A stretch of 64,000 nucleotides of DNA, taken from Terriglobia bacterium (lineage in GTDB: Bacteria > Acidobacteriota > Terriglobia > Bryobacterales > Bryobacteraceae). The stretch is from positions 172,374-236,373 of the forward strand of contig JAIQFE010000003.1 of NCBI GenBank assembly GCA_020073445.1, read 5' to 3'. The translations under genes were made by a program, and so were the position numbers. Shown piece by piece: positions 1 to 6,907 of the stretch (positions are counted from its first letter, which is position 1; the number at the start of each line of letters is the position of its first letter). The notes under the pieces were generated by a model. That model saw nothing but the letters and a program-made list of their open reading frames with translations. It was not told the origin of the DNA and searched no databases.

Positions 1-1
1 G

Positions 2-310
2 CGGCGTCGTCGAGGGATCAGCCTCGATGAGGTAGACGATTCCGGGTTGGCTATGGTGGATCGCCTGAGCGCCGGCGGACGCGATGCGCTGGAACAGCTG
101 CTGGATTTCGAGCGCGGGACGTTGCTTGCCGCAGCGATCGCTGAATTACCGGCGATACAACGCGAAGTGTTGACCCTGCGGTTCGAAGAGGACATGAAGC
201 TGGAACAAATCGCGGAGGTGGCCGCGATACCGCTTTCGACAGTGAAGAGCCGCTTGCATCGCGCTCTGGAGAGCCTGCGGGCGCGGCTCGAAATGGGAAA
301 GGACTTATGA
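2..310 (+). CDS. ECF-type RNA polymerase sigma factor, C-terminal part (5' end outside the window)
   Basis: The reading frame is open to the first base of the window, so only the C-terminal part is present and the sigma-2 region is missing. An internal ATG at 47 is not needed as a start. The visible part is a sigma-70 region 4: a four-helix segment ending in IPLSTVKSRLHRALESLR, the helix-turn-helix that contacts the -35 element. Its stop overlaps the start of the next gene (ATGA at 307-310), which encodes an anti-sigma-like zinc-finger protein, so the two are translationally coupled as in many ECF sigma/anti-sigma pairs. The regulon cannot be told from the sequence. Confidence 0.85.
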   Translation, partial: RRRRGISLDEVDDSGLAMVDRLSAGGRDALEQLLDFERGTLLAAAIAELPAIQREVLTLRFEEDMKLEQIAEVAAIPLSTVKSRLHRALESLRARLEMGKDL

Positions 311-777
311 CCGAACACGAATCTGTTCGAGCGATGCTGGCACTGGCCGCGGCGGGCGCGCTTGAACCGAAAGAGCAGCGTCGAGTGGATCAGCATGCGC
401 GGGAATGCGACTTGTGCCGGAAGGATCTGGAAACGTGGGCCGCATACGCGCAAAGCTTGCGGAAGCTGCCCCAGCCGGCGGCGCCTGAGGGAATGGCGCA
501 GCGCACCCAGGCGTTGATTTTGCAGCATCGGGCGGAAACTACAAGTCGGCGCCGGAACGAACTGTTTCTAGGTGCACTCGCGATGTTCGGCTGGGGCGCA
601 GGATGGGCCTTCTGGACGCTGGTTCGCGCGATCGTGGGCGGAAATCTGAACGTGTTCGGAGCAAATCTGCTTAACGGTCTGACGTGGTCTCTGATGTCTA
701 TGGTGGTGGCGGGAATAACCGCGGCGACAGCCGCATCGATGCTTGGCAAAGGCAAGGAAGCGAGGAGGTTCTTATGA
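307..777 (+). CDS. Anti-sigma factor-like membrane protein with zf-HC2 zinc finger
   Basis: 156 residues. The N-terminus has the zf-HC2 pattern H30-x3-C34-x2-C37, the zinc-binding fold of many anti-sigma factors that hold an ECF sigma factor. Two hydrophobic segments at about 87-107 and 125-147 would place it in the inner membrane with the finger in the cytoplasm. It overlaps the sigma gene upstream (ATGA) and the zinc-ribbon membrane gene downstream (ATGA at 774-777), making a three-gene operon. Assignment as the cognate anti-sigma rests on the motif and the coupling; binding itself is inferred. Confidence 0.75.
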   Translation: MTEHESVRAMLALAAAGALEPKEQRRVDQHARECDLCRKDLETWAAYAQSLRKLPQPAAPEGMAQRTQALILQHRAETTSRRRNELFLGALAMFGWGAGWAFWTLVRAIVGGNLNVFGANLLNGLTWSLMSMVVAGITAATAASMLGKGKEARRFL

Positions 778-1259
778 GCCGGTTACGTGAAGAGATGAGA
801 GTGATTCCAATCGGGGCGTGGGTAACGGCCATCGTCCTCTATGTGGCCCTTGTCGTGTTGTCTTGGCGGGTTTTCATCCCTCACGACGAGGATTTCAGCT
901 CCTGGCCGCGATGGGGGCTGACGCTTTTCACCATGGTCATGCCGATGTTCCTGGCGGTCTACGTACTGCTCGTCGGCTACGTGGCAGGGGATGCCCGTCG
1001 GCGAGGGATGCGGCAGGTGATGTGGACCCTGCTAGCGGTTTTCATCCCCAACGCAATCGGCATCATCCTGTACTTCATCCTGCGCGAGCCTTTACTGGTG
1101 GCCTGCCGAAGCTGCGGAACTCAGGTGAGGCAAGGCTTCGCATTTTGCTCGAAGTGCGGTACGGCCCTGGCACATGCTTGCCCGGCGTGCCGCTCTGCGG
1201 TGCAACCAGGATGGTCGCACTGCACCAAGTGTGGAGCCCGGCTGGAGGCGGGTAACTGA
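774..1259 (+). CDS. Membrane protein with C-terminal double zinc ribbon
   Basis: 161 residues. I start it at the ATG at 774, which overlaps the previous stop and follows a strong Shine-Dalgarno (GAGGAGG), rather than at the longer in-frame ATG at 684. Three hydrophobic segments (about 12-36, 55-80 and 85-108) are followed by two zinc ribbons, CRSCG...CSKCG and CPACR...CTKCG. The fold is common in acidobacterial membrane proteins of unknown function; a phospholipase-D-nuclease-like N-terminal segment is possible. As third gene of the sigma/anti-sigma operon it may be a sensor or accessory protein. No catalytic residues are visible. Confidence 0.7.
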   Translation: MSRLREEMRVIPIGAWVTAIVLYVALVVLSWRVFIPHDEDFSSWPRWGLTLFTMVMPMFLAVYVLLVGYVAGDARRRGMRQVMWTLLAVFIPNAIGIILYFILREPLLVACRSCGTQVRQGFAFCSKCGTALAHACPACRSAVQPGWSHCTKCGARLEAGN

Positions 1260-1288
1260 GATATACTCGACACCAAACGGGAGGGATC

Positions 1289-2113
1289 ATGCAGCTTCTT
1301 CGACGCGAGATGTTGGGCATCCTGAGCGCCGGCGCGCTGGCCCTGCGCAACGCCGGGGCCGCCGACGCGGGTCTTCGCTTCACCGCGCTCGACCACGTGG
1401 AGTTCCTGGTGTCGGACGCCGAGAAATCGGCGGCCTTCTACGCGCGCGTGTTCGGCAATACCGTGCTCAAGAACAACAAGACCACGCGACGTTACGTGAA
1501 GCTGGGACCGAGCTACATCGCCATGGACCGGAACGCGCAGGGGGCGATCAACGTCGACCATTTCTGCGCCGGCATTCCCGGGTTCGACGTGGCGAGCGTG
1601 CATCGCTATCTGGATGGCAAGGGCATCATGTATCGCGATTTTCCCAGCGGCAAGGATATGGCTGTGCCCGATCCGGACGGAACACGGCTTCAACTCGCAA
1701 CCGACAACGGCTGGGCGCAGTTGCTAATGGGCACAGCGTCACCGGAAGCGATCTCAATCGCCGGCGAGGCGATTTTCCGTCCCACTGGCATCGATCACAT
1801 TTTGCTCAACGTGAGCGATCCTGAGAAGTCGGCCGCATTCTACGAGAAGATTCTGGGTCCGGTGACGCAGCGCAACAACAACCGGATCTGGTTCCAGGCG
1901 GGAACCGGGCGAATCGGCCTGCTGAAGACGCCGGCGGGAGAGAAAGCCGGAGTAAATCATTACTGCGTCGCCGTCGAGAAGTTCGATTACGACACCGCCG
2001 TTAAGAAGCTAGAGCAGGCGGGCGTGAGGCTCGATAAGCCGGAGATCGCGGGTTCTCCCGACCTGCGCGATCCGGATGGATATCGCGTGCAGGTGATGGG
2101 TCCGCGAGCCTAA
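1289..2113 (+). CDS. Exported protein with two VOC (glyoxalase/dioxygenase-like) domains
   Basis: 274 residues; the ATG is preceded by CGGGAGGG. An N-terminal RR followed by a hydrophobic stretch (LGILSAGALAL) looks like a Tat-type signal. Two vicinal-oxygen-chelate modules follow at about 30-150 and 165-272; they are internal duplicates, shown by SDAEKSAAFYARVFG in the first and SDPEKSAAFYEKILG in the second, each after an LDHVEF- or IDHILL-type strand carrying the usual first metal-ligand His. VOC proteins include glyoxalases, extradiol dioxygenases and resistance proteins; the substrate here cannot be told. Confidence 0.75.
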   Translation: MQLLRREMLGILSAGALALRNAGAADAGLRFTALDHVEFLVSDAEKSAAFYARVFGNTVLKNNKTTRRYVKLGPSYIAMDRNAQGAINVDHFCAGIPGFDVASVHRYLDGKGIMYRDFPSGKDMAVPDPDGTRLQLATDNGWAQLLMGTASPEAISIAGEAIFRPTGIDHILLNVSDPEKSAAFYEKILGPVTQRNNNRIWFQAGTGRIGLLKTPAGEKAGVNHYCVAVEKFDYDTAVKKLEQAGVRLDKPEIAGSPDLRDPDGYRVQVMGPRA

Positions 2114-2117
2114 CAAG

Positions 2118-3107
2118 CTACTTCTTCGCGCTCTTCATCCACTTCAGGATGGGGCCCGTGACGCTATCGTCCGCCGTGTTCGGCGAGAACACTTCGGACA
2201 CGTGGCTGTGATCCTTGAACACCATCACGGTCGGGCAATGGTTCACCATGCAGAGCTGTTCCTTGAGAACTTCATGAAACGCGGTGATACCCGGCAGATC
2301 CAGTTCACCGGCGCCCAGGAAGATCGGAATATCGACCTTCAGCAGACCTGGCAGATTCGATCGCGCGAGCTGAGTAGCGGGATCCAGGGGAGCGAAGCCG
2401 CGTCCGCCGCCTTTGCCCTTGCCGTCGGGTGGAGGGCCGCCCTTGGGAGGACCACCGGGTCCGGGGCCACGTGCGGGTGCGGTTACCGGCGCGATATTGA
2501 AATTCGGAGTGCCCATCAGTACCACGCCTTTTAGCCCGACGCCTTTGAGTCCGTACAGTTCGGGATGGCCGACGTAGGTGGAAACAGGTCCGGTGCCCGC
2601 GGAGTGCGCCCAGATGAAAACGCGATCCGGATTGCCCTTGTACTTCGAGATGTTCTGCTGAACCCAATCGATCACGCGTCCGATGTCTTTCGCGGGCTCG
2701 TTCCACTCCAGGCCTTGGCCGCCGCGGCGCTGCACATTCACACCGGTCATGCCGTTCTTCACGGCCCACAGCATGATGTTGTCGTAGAAGGCATCGCCGT
2801 CAGGCACAGGCTCGGTCTTATTGCCCGCTCCGCCAGAGACGTAGATCAGCACCGGGCGCTTGCCGCCGCCTTTTTCGGGAGAAAAGACGTCGAGAACGGT
2901 GCGGTCCGTGTCGACGTATTTGATGTTGCGTTCGACTTTGACGCCAGGGTAGGGAGGCGTGGGTTGCAGAGGCCGGTACATCTTCGCTGTGCCCGGGACA
3001 TCGAGAACGGGACCGACCTCTTTGAGCCTGGCGGCGATATCGGGAGGCACGGCGGCGAAAGACGCGGCAGCGAGCAGGCACGTGAGCAATAGAGATTTAG
3101 CAGGCAT
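2118..3107 (-). CDS. Secreted alpha/beta hydrolase (esterase/lipase-like)
   Basis: 329 residues from the ATG at 3107 (an upstream ATG at 3128 would add seven residues before an otherwise good signal peptide, LLLTCLLAAASFA). The fold is an alpha/beta hydrolase: oxyanion region YVSGGAG, nucleophile elbow WAHSAGTGP (an A-x-S-x-G variant of GxSxG), and a late acidic/His pair with DHSHVSEVF. A Gly/Pro-rich insert (GPGPGGPPKGGPPPDGKG) lies before the lid region and may be a flexible loop. It converges with the VOC gene (4-bp gap) and is followed upstream on the same strand by RNase T2. The substrate is unknown; carboxylesterase activity is the likeliest. Confidence 0.75.
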   Translation of the reverse strand: MPAKSLLLTCLLAAASFAAVPPDIAARLKEVGPVLDVPGTAKMYRPLQPTPPYPGVKVERNIKYVDTDRTVLDVFSPEKGGGKRPVLIYVSGGAGNKTEPVPDGDAFYDNIMLWAVKNGMTGVNVQRRGGQGLEWNEPAKDIGRVIDWVQQNISKYKGNPDRVFIWAHSAGTGPVSTYVGHPELYGLKGVGLKGVVLMGTPNFNIAPVTAPARGPGPGGPPKGGPPPDGKGKGGGRGFAPLDPATQLARSNLPGLLKVDIPIFLGAGELDLPGITAFHEVLKEQLCMVNHCPTVMVFKDHSHVSEVFSPNTADDSVTGPILKWMKSAKK

Positions 3108-3129
3108 GGCGGAAGTCGAGTGTATCACG

Positions 3130-3795
3130 CTAACGGGTGGGATGAATCAGAACAGTTGTCCGGCAACTGCCTCCGCCGCTCCCATAGACTCGCGGCGAGA
3201 GGTCCTTGTTGAGGGCGATCCGCACCTCCTGCAATTCTCCGTCGCGATAGCACGATACGCGGAAGGCTCCCCGTGGGAAGTTCGGATTCGCGGCGGCCAT
3301 CCGGGCTTCGATCTCTTCGGGATTCAGCTGCAACTCGCGAGCAGGGGCGCGCAAGCTATCGGGGATCTTGACCATGTCGCGTGCCCGGCGGACGAACGTG
3401 AAGTAATCTGACGCGGTCAAGCCGGTGCAAGTGCCGTGCGTGGCCCATTCGTGCTGGATCAGCGATTCGGTCGGAATGTAATCCAGAGTCGCACGCACGA
3501 TATCTTGCGAGATGGGTCTCGCCGGTCCGCAATTCTCCGGGCCTCGGCCGCCCTCCACCTGGGGCCAGAGTCCATGGACGACGAAACCGATGTGGCGTCC
3601 GGTACCGCACTCGCGAGCATCTTTGTTGCCGGTCGGCTGGGCGCAGAAGTCGGGAGCGTAAGAGAGTGAGAGCAGGTAATAGGAGAACGTGGTCCCGCTT
3701 TGCGGCGCTTTCTTGTGCGATCGGGCAGCGGCCGCAGTCGCCGCAAACAGGCAAATCAAGGCGGCCGAGACCGGCCATCGAAGATGTCGTCGCAT
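3130..3795 (-). CDS. Secreted ribonuclease T2 family protein
   Basis: 221 residues with an N-terminal signal peptide (ALICLFAATAAAA). Both hallmark active-site segments of the T2 family are intact: CAS I FVVHGLWPQ (His74) and CAS II HEWATHGTC (His115, Glu116, His120). Cysteines flanking these sites fit the family's disulfides. RNase T2 enzymes are acid, base-nonspecific endoribonucleases acting in the periplasm or outside the cell, commonly in RNA scavenging. The start is 22 bp from the divergent rlmA-like gene, so the two promoters must overlap. All key catalytic residues are present. Confidence 0.9.
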   Translation of the reverse strand: MRRHLRWPVSAALICLFAATAAAARSHKKAPQSGTTFSYYLLSLSYAPDFCAQPTGNKDARECGTGRHIGFVVHGLWPQVEGGRGPENCGPARPISQDIVRATLDYIPTESLIQHEWATHGTCTGLTASDYFTFVRRARDMVKIPDSLRAPARELQLNPEEIEARMAAANPNFPRGAFRVSCYRDGELQEVRIALNKDLSPRVYGSGGGSCRTTVLIHPTR

Positions 3796-3805
3796 AGCCG
3801 TATCT

Positions 3806-3811
3806 TACAAT
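3806..3811 (+). promoter_or_regulatory. -10 element of a probably leaderless promoter for the rlmA-like gene
   Basis: TACAAT ends 6 bases before the ATG at 3818, so transcription would begin at or next to the start codon, and no Shine-Dalgarno precedes that ATG. The whole divergent spacer to the RNase T2 start is 22 bp. Inferred from spacing only. Confidence 0.45.
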
Positions 3812-3817
3812 CGATCG

Positions 3818-4591
3818 ATGCTCCTTCTTTGCCCCGTGCGGGGCTGCCACTTGGCATTGGCGCGCGAAGAAAAGCGAGTCGTGTGTCCACAAGGACACTC
3901 GTTCGACATCGCGCGGAGCGGATACATCAACCTGCTGCAGCCACAGGATCGGCGATCCAAGAATCCGGGCGATACGGCGGATGCCGTAGCGGCGCGGCGG
4001 CGACTGCACGATCGCGGCGTTACCGATCCACTGCTGCGTGGGATCGCAGAAATGATTCGGGCGGTTCCGAACGACATTGTTCTGGATGCCGGGTGCGGTG
4101 AGGGTTTCTACCTCGGCAGCCTTGCTCGCGAGACCGGTTTCGATGCGTACGGGGTCGATATCTCGATTCCGGCGGTGGAGGCGGCGGCGAAGCGATATCC
4201 CGAATGCGAGTGGATCGTGGCCAATGCGGACCGCTTCTTGCCCTACGCTGATCGCTCGTTCTCGATCGTGCTATCGATCACAGGCCGGATGAATGCGGGC
4301 GAATTCCGGCGTGTCCTGCGCGATGACGGACGTTTGTTGGTCGCGCTGGCGGCGCCCGAGGACTTGATCGAACTGCGAGGTAAGGGTCGCGATCGAGTGG
4401 ACCGAACCGTCGAAACATTCGCGAAAGACTTCACGCTCGCTGACCGGCGCCGCGTGACGACCGCTGCGGATCTAGATGCAGCCGCCGTTCAAGACGTTCT
4501 GCTTTCGATTTATCGGCCAATGCGGGCGGAGCCAGCGGAGGCGATGCGGGTGACATTCAGTCTGGATCTACTGCTCTTTCGCCCACGCTAG
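3818..4591 (+). CDS. rlmA: 23S rRNA (guanine-N1)-methyltransferase, RlmA family
   Basis: 257 residues from the ATG at 3818; longer in-frame starts run into the divergent RNase T2 gene. The N-terminal zinc finger (C5, C10, C23, H27) followed by SFDIARSGYINLL and RSKNPGDTADAVAARR matches RlmA closely (E. coli has QFDMAKEGYVNLL and KRSRDPGDSAEMMQARR). A class I SAM site follows (LDAGCGEGF). RlmA methylates N1 of G745 (or G748 in RlmAII) in domain II of 23S rRNA. The first Cys pair is spaced C-x4-C instead of the usual C-x2-C. Which guanine is modified cannot be told. Confidence 0.85.
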   Translation: MLLLCPVRGCHLALAREEKRVVCPQGHSFDIARSGYINLLQPQDRRSKNPGDTADAVAARRRLHDRGVTDPLLRGIAEMIRAVPNDIVLDAGCGEGFYLGSLARETGFDAYGVDISIPAVEAAAKRYPECEWIVANADRFLPYADRSFSIVLSITGRMNAGEFRRVLRDDGRLLVALAAPEDLIELRGKGRDRVDRTVETFAKDFTLADRRRVTTAADLDAAAVQDVLLSIYRPMRAEPAEAMRVTFSLDLLLFRPR

Positions 4592-4602
4592 ACTTGAGTT
4601 CA

Positions 4603-4746
4603 GTGGAACGAAAGATCTTCTGGCTTACGTTTGGCGTCCTGGGCCTGATTGCCGATTTCGTTCTGCCGTTCTGGTGGGCACTGGGCGCGACCATTCCGGT
4701 TTTCCTGGTCAGCTGGTGGGTGGCCTATCGCAGCGATTGGTTTTAG
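4603..4746 (+). CDS. Small two-segment membrane protein (47 aa), function unknown
   Basis: A short frame starting with GTG at 4603 (or TTG at 4594) encodes VERKIFWLTFGVLGLIADF and continues with a second hydrophobic, Trp-rich stretch ending YRSDWF. Two transmembrane segments separated by a short turn fill nearly the whole protein. It lies 11 bp after rlmA on the same strand and 2 bp before the end of the convergent CPXCG gene, so it fills the gap exactly, which supports it being real. No family is recognised. Confidence 0.5.
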   Translation: MERKIFWLTFGVLGLIADFVLPFWWALGATIPVFLVSWWVAYRSDWF

Positions 4747-4748
4747 GC

Positions 4749-4925
4749 TTACTCGAGGATGTTCGCCTCGAAGTCCACGACCTCGCCGTCTTCGAACGAA
4801 TAGCGGATCTGGATGGGGTGGCAGCATACCTCGCAATCCTCCACGTAGGTTTGACTCTTCACCGCCGGATCGAGGACCATCGAGATCTCCTGCCAGCAGT
4901 ACGGACATGAGAAGAAGTGCTCCAT
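4749..4925 (-). CDS. CPXCG-motif cysteine-rich protein
   Basis: 58 residues from the ATG at 4925. CPYC (Cys7-Cys10) and DCEVCCHP (Cys31, Cys34, Cys35) with the intervening VEDCEVCC segment match the small CPXCG-motif family (PF14255 from memory), whose members have a zinc-binding knuckle and no assigned role. The first motif here is CPYC-W rather than CPYCG. Its start codon lies back to back with that of the divergent 38-residue zinc-ribbon gene: CAT at 4923-4925 is followed directly by ATG at 4926-4928. Confidence 0.8.
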   Translation of the reverse strand: MEHFFSCPYCWQEISMVLDPAVKSQTYVEDCEVCCHPIQIRYSFEDGEVVDFEANILE

Positions 4926-5042
4926 ATGACTTGTAAGAAATGCAGAATTCCTATGAAAGAGCTCAAGGGGCACATCTACCACAAGAAGCGGAAATGGAAA
5001 TGTCCGAAGTGCGGCAGAGCCCGGATGCAGACGCCAAAATAA
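4926..5042 (+). CDS. Tiny zinc-ribbon-like basic protein (38 aa)
   Basis: The frame encodes MTCKKCRIPMKELKGHIYHK, then RKWKCPKCGRARM and a short tail. Two C-x2-C pairs 25 residues apart with His between them look like a compact zinc ribbon, and the high Lys/Arg content suggests nucleic-acid binding. No Shine-Dalgarno is possible without lying in the opposite gene, because the start touches that of the CPXCG gene. The paired cysteines make a chance frame unlikely, but expression is unproven. Confidence 0.5.
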   Translation: MTCKKCRIPMKELKGHIYHKKRKWKCPKCGRARMQTPK

Positions 5043-5177
5043 CTAAAACCTTAACCAGTAAGTATGCACGAGTCTGGCATAGGGACTCACCCGTGGATTG
5101 CCACTTTCGGCGAGGTTCGGCAGAAAAACCTGTTGCATACCTCCCGGCCTTCCAAACAGCGGAGAAGACGGTCCTAC

Positions 5178-5528
5178 TCAAGCGTAAACATTCGCCGTCA
5201 GCTCGATCTCGAGTACGGAGAGCTGGAAGTTACCCGAGGGCAACGCCATATACTGGGACACGTAGTTCCTAAATAGCGGGCCGCTGCCGTGCTGGCTTCC
5301 GTTCGCGTCATTGCGCAGCTCTTCGAAAACGATTTGCGGTATCCACCAGGGTCCATCAAAGGGCCGGTCGTTGGCGATATACACGAGGCGATATAGCTGC
5401 GTACCGGGCGACAATAACGTTTTTGCCGGTACGCCCTCGAACGAGGCGCGCGAGTCGTAACTGGTCTTACGCATGGTCGCCCAGCGCACTTCGTCGAAAC
5501 TGAGGTCCTGGTTCAGGTGAGTCGCCAT
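5178..5528 (-). CDS. Hypothetical protein (116 aa)
   Basis: Taken from the ATG at 5528 (MATHLNQDLSFDEVRW); the longer frame to 5588 would run under the PadR promoter. The protein is soluble, with no signal or membrane segment, and mixes strands such as TQLYRLVYIAND and FQLSVLEIEL. I do not recognise the family. It is transcribed divergently from the PadR/signal peptidase operon, so the palindrome at 5601-5633 could in principle affect it too. Confidence 0.5.
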   Translation of the reverse strand: MATHLNQDLSFDEVRWATMRKTSYDSRASFEGVPAKTLLSPGTQLYRLVYIANDRPFDGPWWIPQIVFEELRNDANGSQHGSGPLFRNYVSQYMALPSGNFQLSVLEIELTANVYA

Positions 5529-5581
5529 TGCGTTTGCTGCCTTCCGGCAGGCAGTATAGCGCGAACGGATCGCTATTTTTG

Positions 5582-5610
5582 TTGACAAACTGGCCGAAGC
5601 GGCATACTAT
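5582..5610 (+). promoter_or_regulatory. Sigma-70-type promoter of the padR operon
   Basis: A perfect -35 TTGACA (5582-5587), a 17-bp spacer and a -10 TACTAT (5605-5610) point to transcription starting near 5617, only about 12 nt before the ATG at 5629. The -10 lies inside the 33-bp palindrome, as expected for an autoregulated repressor. Confidence 0.65.
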
Positions 5611-5633
5611 ATCCGTAGCGGATATAGTATGCC
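5601..5633. promoter_or_regulatory. Palindromic PadR operator covering -10, transcription start and start codon
   Basis: A perfect inverted repeat with 15-bp arms (GGCATACTATATCCG at 5601-5615 and its complement at 5619-5633) around the 3-bp spacer TAG. It spans the -10, the predicted +1 and the first codons of padR. PadR repressors usually bind dyads of this kind in their own promoters, so autorepression is the likely reading. Confidence 0.7.
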
Positions 5634-5982
5634 CAAGCCGCCCGATCTTCTGCCCTTAACGCCTCCCGTGTTCCATATCTTGTTGGCCCTGGCCGACGAG
5701 GAGCGCCACGGTTACGGCATCATGCAGGACGTCGCGCGGCAGACCAACGACGCACTTCAGCTCGGTCCTGGTACTCTGTACGGCTGCCTCAAGCGGATGC
5801 TGGCCGCGGGGCTGGTCGAGGAATCGGACGAACGGCCAGATCCGGAACTAGACGACGAGCGTCGTCGTTATTACCGTATGACAGCCTTGGGAAGAAAGAC
5901 CGTGCGCGCCGAAGCTAGCCGTCTCGCCGGAGCGGTTTCCGCCGCGAATGCCCGGCTGGGTTTAGCAGGAGGCAAACAATGA
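5629..5982 (+). CDS. PadR family transcriptional regulator
   Basis: 117 residues. The N-terminal winged helix has the PadR signature FHILLALADEERHGYGIM, then TLYGCLKRMLAAGLVEE and the wing DDERRRYYRMTALG, with a short C-terminal helix (PadR-s2 type). The ATG is inside the operator palindrome and has no Shine-Dalgarno, implying a near-leaderless message. It overlaps the downstream gene by ATGA (5979-5982). In Acidobacteriota, PadR genes usually precede permeases with a YPREFRRRYGEEM-like prefix; here the prefix is fused to a signal peptidase. Confidence 0.9.
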   Translation: MPKPPDLLPLTPPVFHILLALADEERHGYGIMQDVARQTNDALQLGPGTLYGCLKRMLAAGLVEESDERPDPELDDERRRYYRMTALGRKTVRAEASRLAGAVSAANARLGLAGGKQ

Positions 5983-6902
5983 TCGGCCTATTGTGCAGAA
6001 TCTACTCGGTGATGCTCTACGCGTATCCTCGCGAATTCCGCCTGCGATACGGCGTCGAGATGCAGCAGTTTTTCCATGACCGGTGCCGCGAGCTGGTCCG
6101 CGCCGATGCCGGATCAGGAGTCTGGTTCCGCTTCGGCTTGCGCAATGTAGCCGATTGGATTCTCAGTACGGTGCGCGAGAGACAAGCCCTCAAGCTCGTC
6201 CAGGAATGGGCCGTGACGCTGCTGATCTTTCTGTTCGTGACCACCACTCTGGTGCAGGCCTACGTGGTGCCGACGGGTTCCATGGAAGGCAACATTCTGG
6301 TCGGCGATCACATGCTGGTCGATAAGGTGGGATTTGAGAACGGCGGCAACAACTGGTCGAGCTACGTGCTTCCCCACCGCGAGGTGAAGCGCGGCGACAT
6401 CGTCGCGTTCCGCTATCCCGAAGACGTCCGGCAAACTTACGTGAAACGCGTGATCGGTCTGCCCGGCGATCGCATCCGTTTGCAGAACAAACAGGTGATT
6501 CGCAACGGGCAGAAACTCGATGAGCCGTACGCGCAGTTCAGCAGCTCACGTATCGACGATTATCGCGATAACTTCCCGACCACGCCAGAATTCTACACGA
6601 CTGGCCGAGGCCGCGAGATGTTCGTCCGCAACGTGCAGGCCGGCGCAGTGATCGTTCCGCAGGACACGCTATTCGTCCTGGGCGATAACCGCGACAATTC
6701 TCTCGATAGCCGCTACTGGGGATTCGTGCCGAGCAACTACCTGGTCGGCAAGCCGCTGGTGATCTATTGGCCCTTCGACGCTCCCACCAGCGACTACGTC
6801 GAGTGGAACCTGCGGCACGTCGAGGATGTGGCGCTGCACTTTTTCACCAAGACACGCTGGGACCGGATGCTGAAGATGCCGGCCTCGCAAGCCGCGCAGT
6901 AA
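5979..6902 (+). CDS. lepB: Signal peptidase I with an N-terminal permease-prefix-like domain
   Basis: 307 residues. Residues about 65-290 are a type I signal peptidase: one membrane anchor (VTLLIFLFVTTTLVQAYVV), the catalytic Ser101 in PTGSMEGNI, the general-base Lys156 in YVKRVIGLPGD, and the GDNRDNSLDSRYWG box near 232. Residues 1-60 (LYAYPREFRLRYGVEMQQFF) resemble the prefix found at the start of acidobacterial MacB-type permeases that sit next to PadR genes. The fusion is therefore unusual. It is translationally coupled to padR, so its expression is probably controlled by that repressor, unlike a housekeeping lepB. Confidence 0.85.
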   Translation: MIGLLCRIYSVMLYAYPREFRLRYGVEMQQFFHDRCRELVRADAGSGVWFRFGLRNVADWILSTVRERQALKLVQEWAVTLLIFLFVTTTLVQAYVVPTGSMEGNILVGDHMLVDKVGFENGGNNWSSYVLPHREVKRGDIVAFRYPEDVRQTYVKRVIGLPGDRIRLQNKQVIRNGQKLDEPYAQFSSSRIDDYRDNFPTTPEFYTTGRGREMFVRNVQAGAVIVPQDTLFVLGDNRDNSLDSRYWGFVPSNYLVGKPLVIYWPFDAPTSDYVEWNLRHVEDVALHFFTKTRWDRMLKMPASQAAQ

Positions 6903-6907
6903 AGCAT

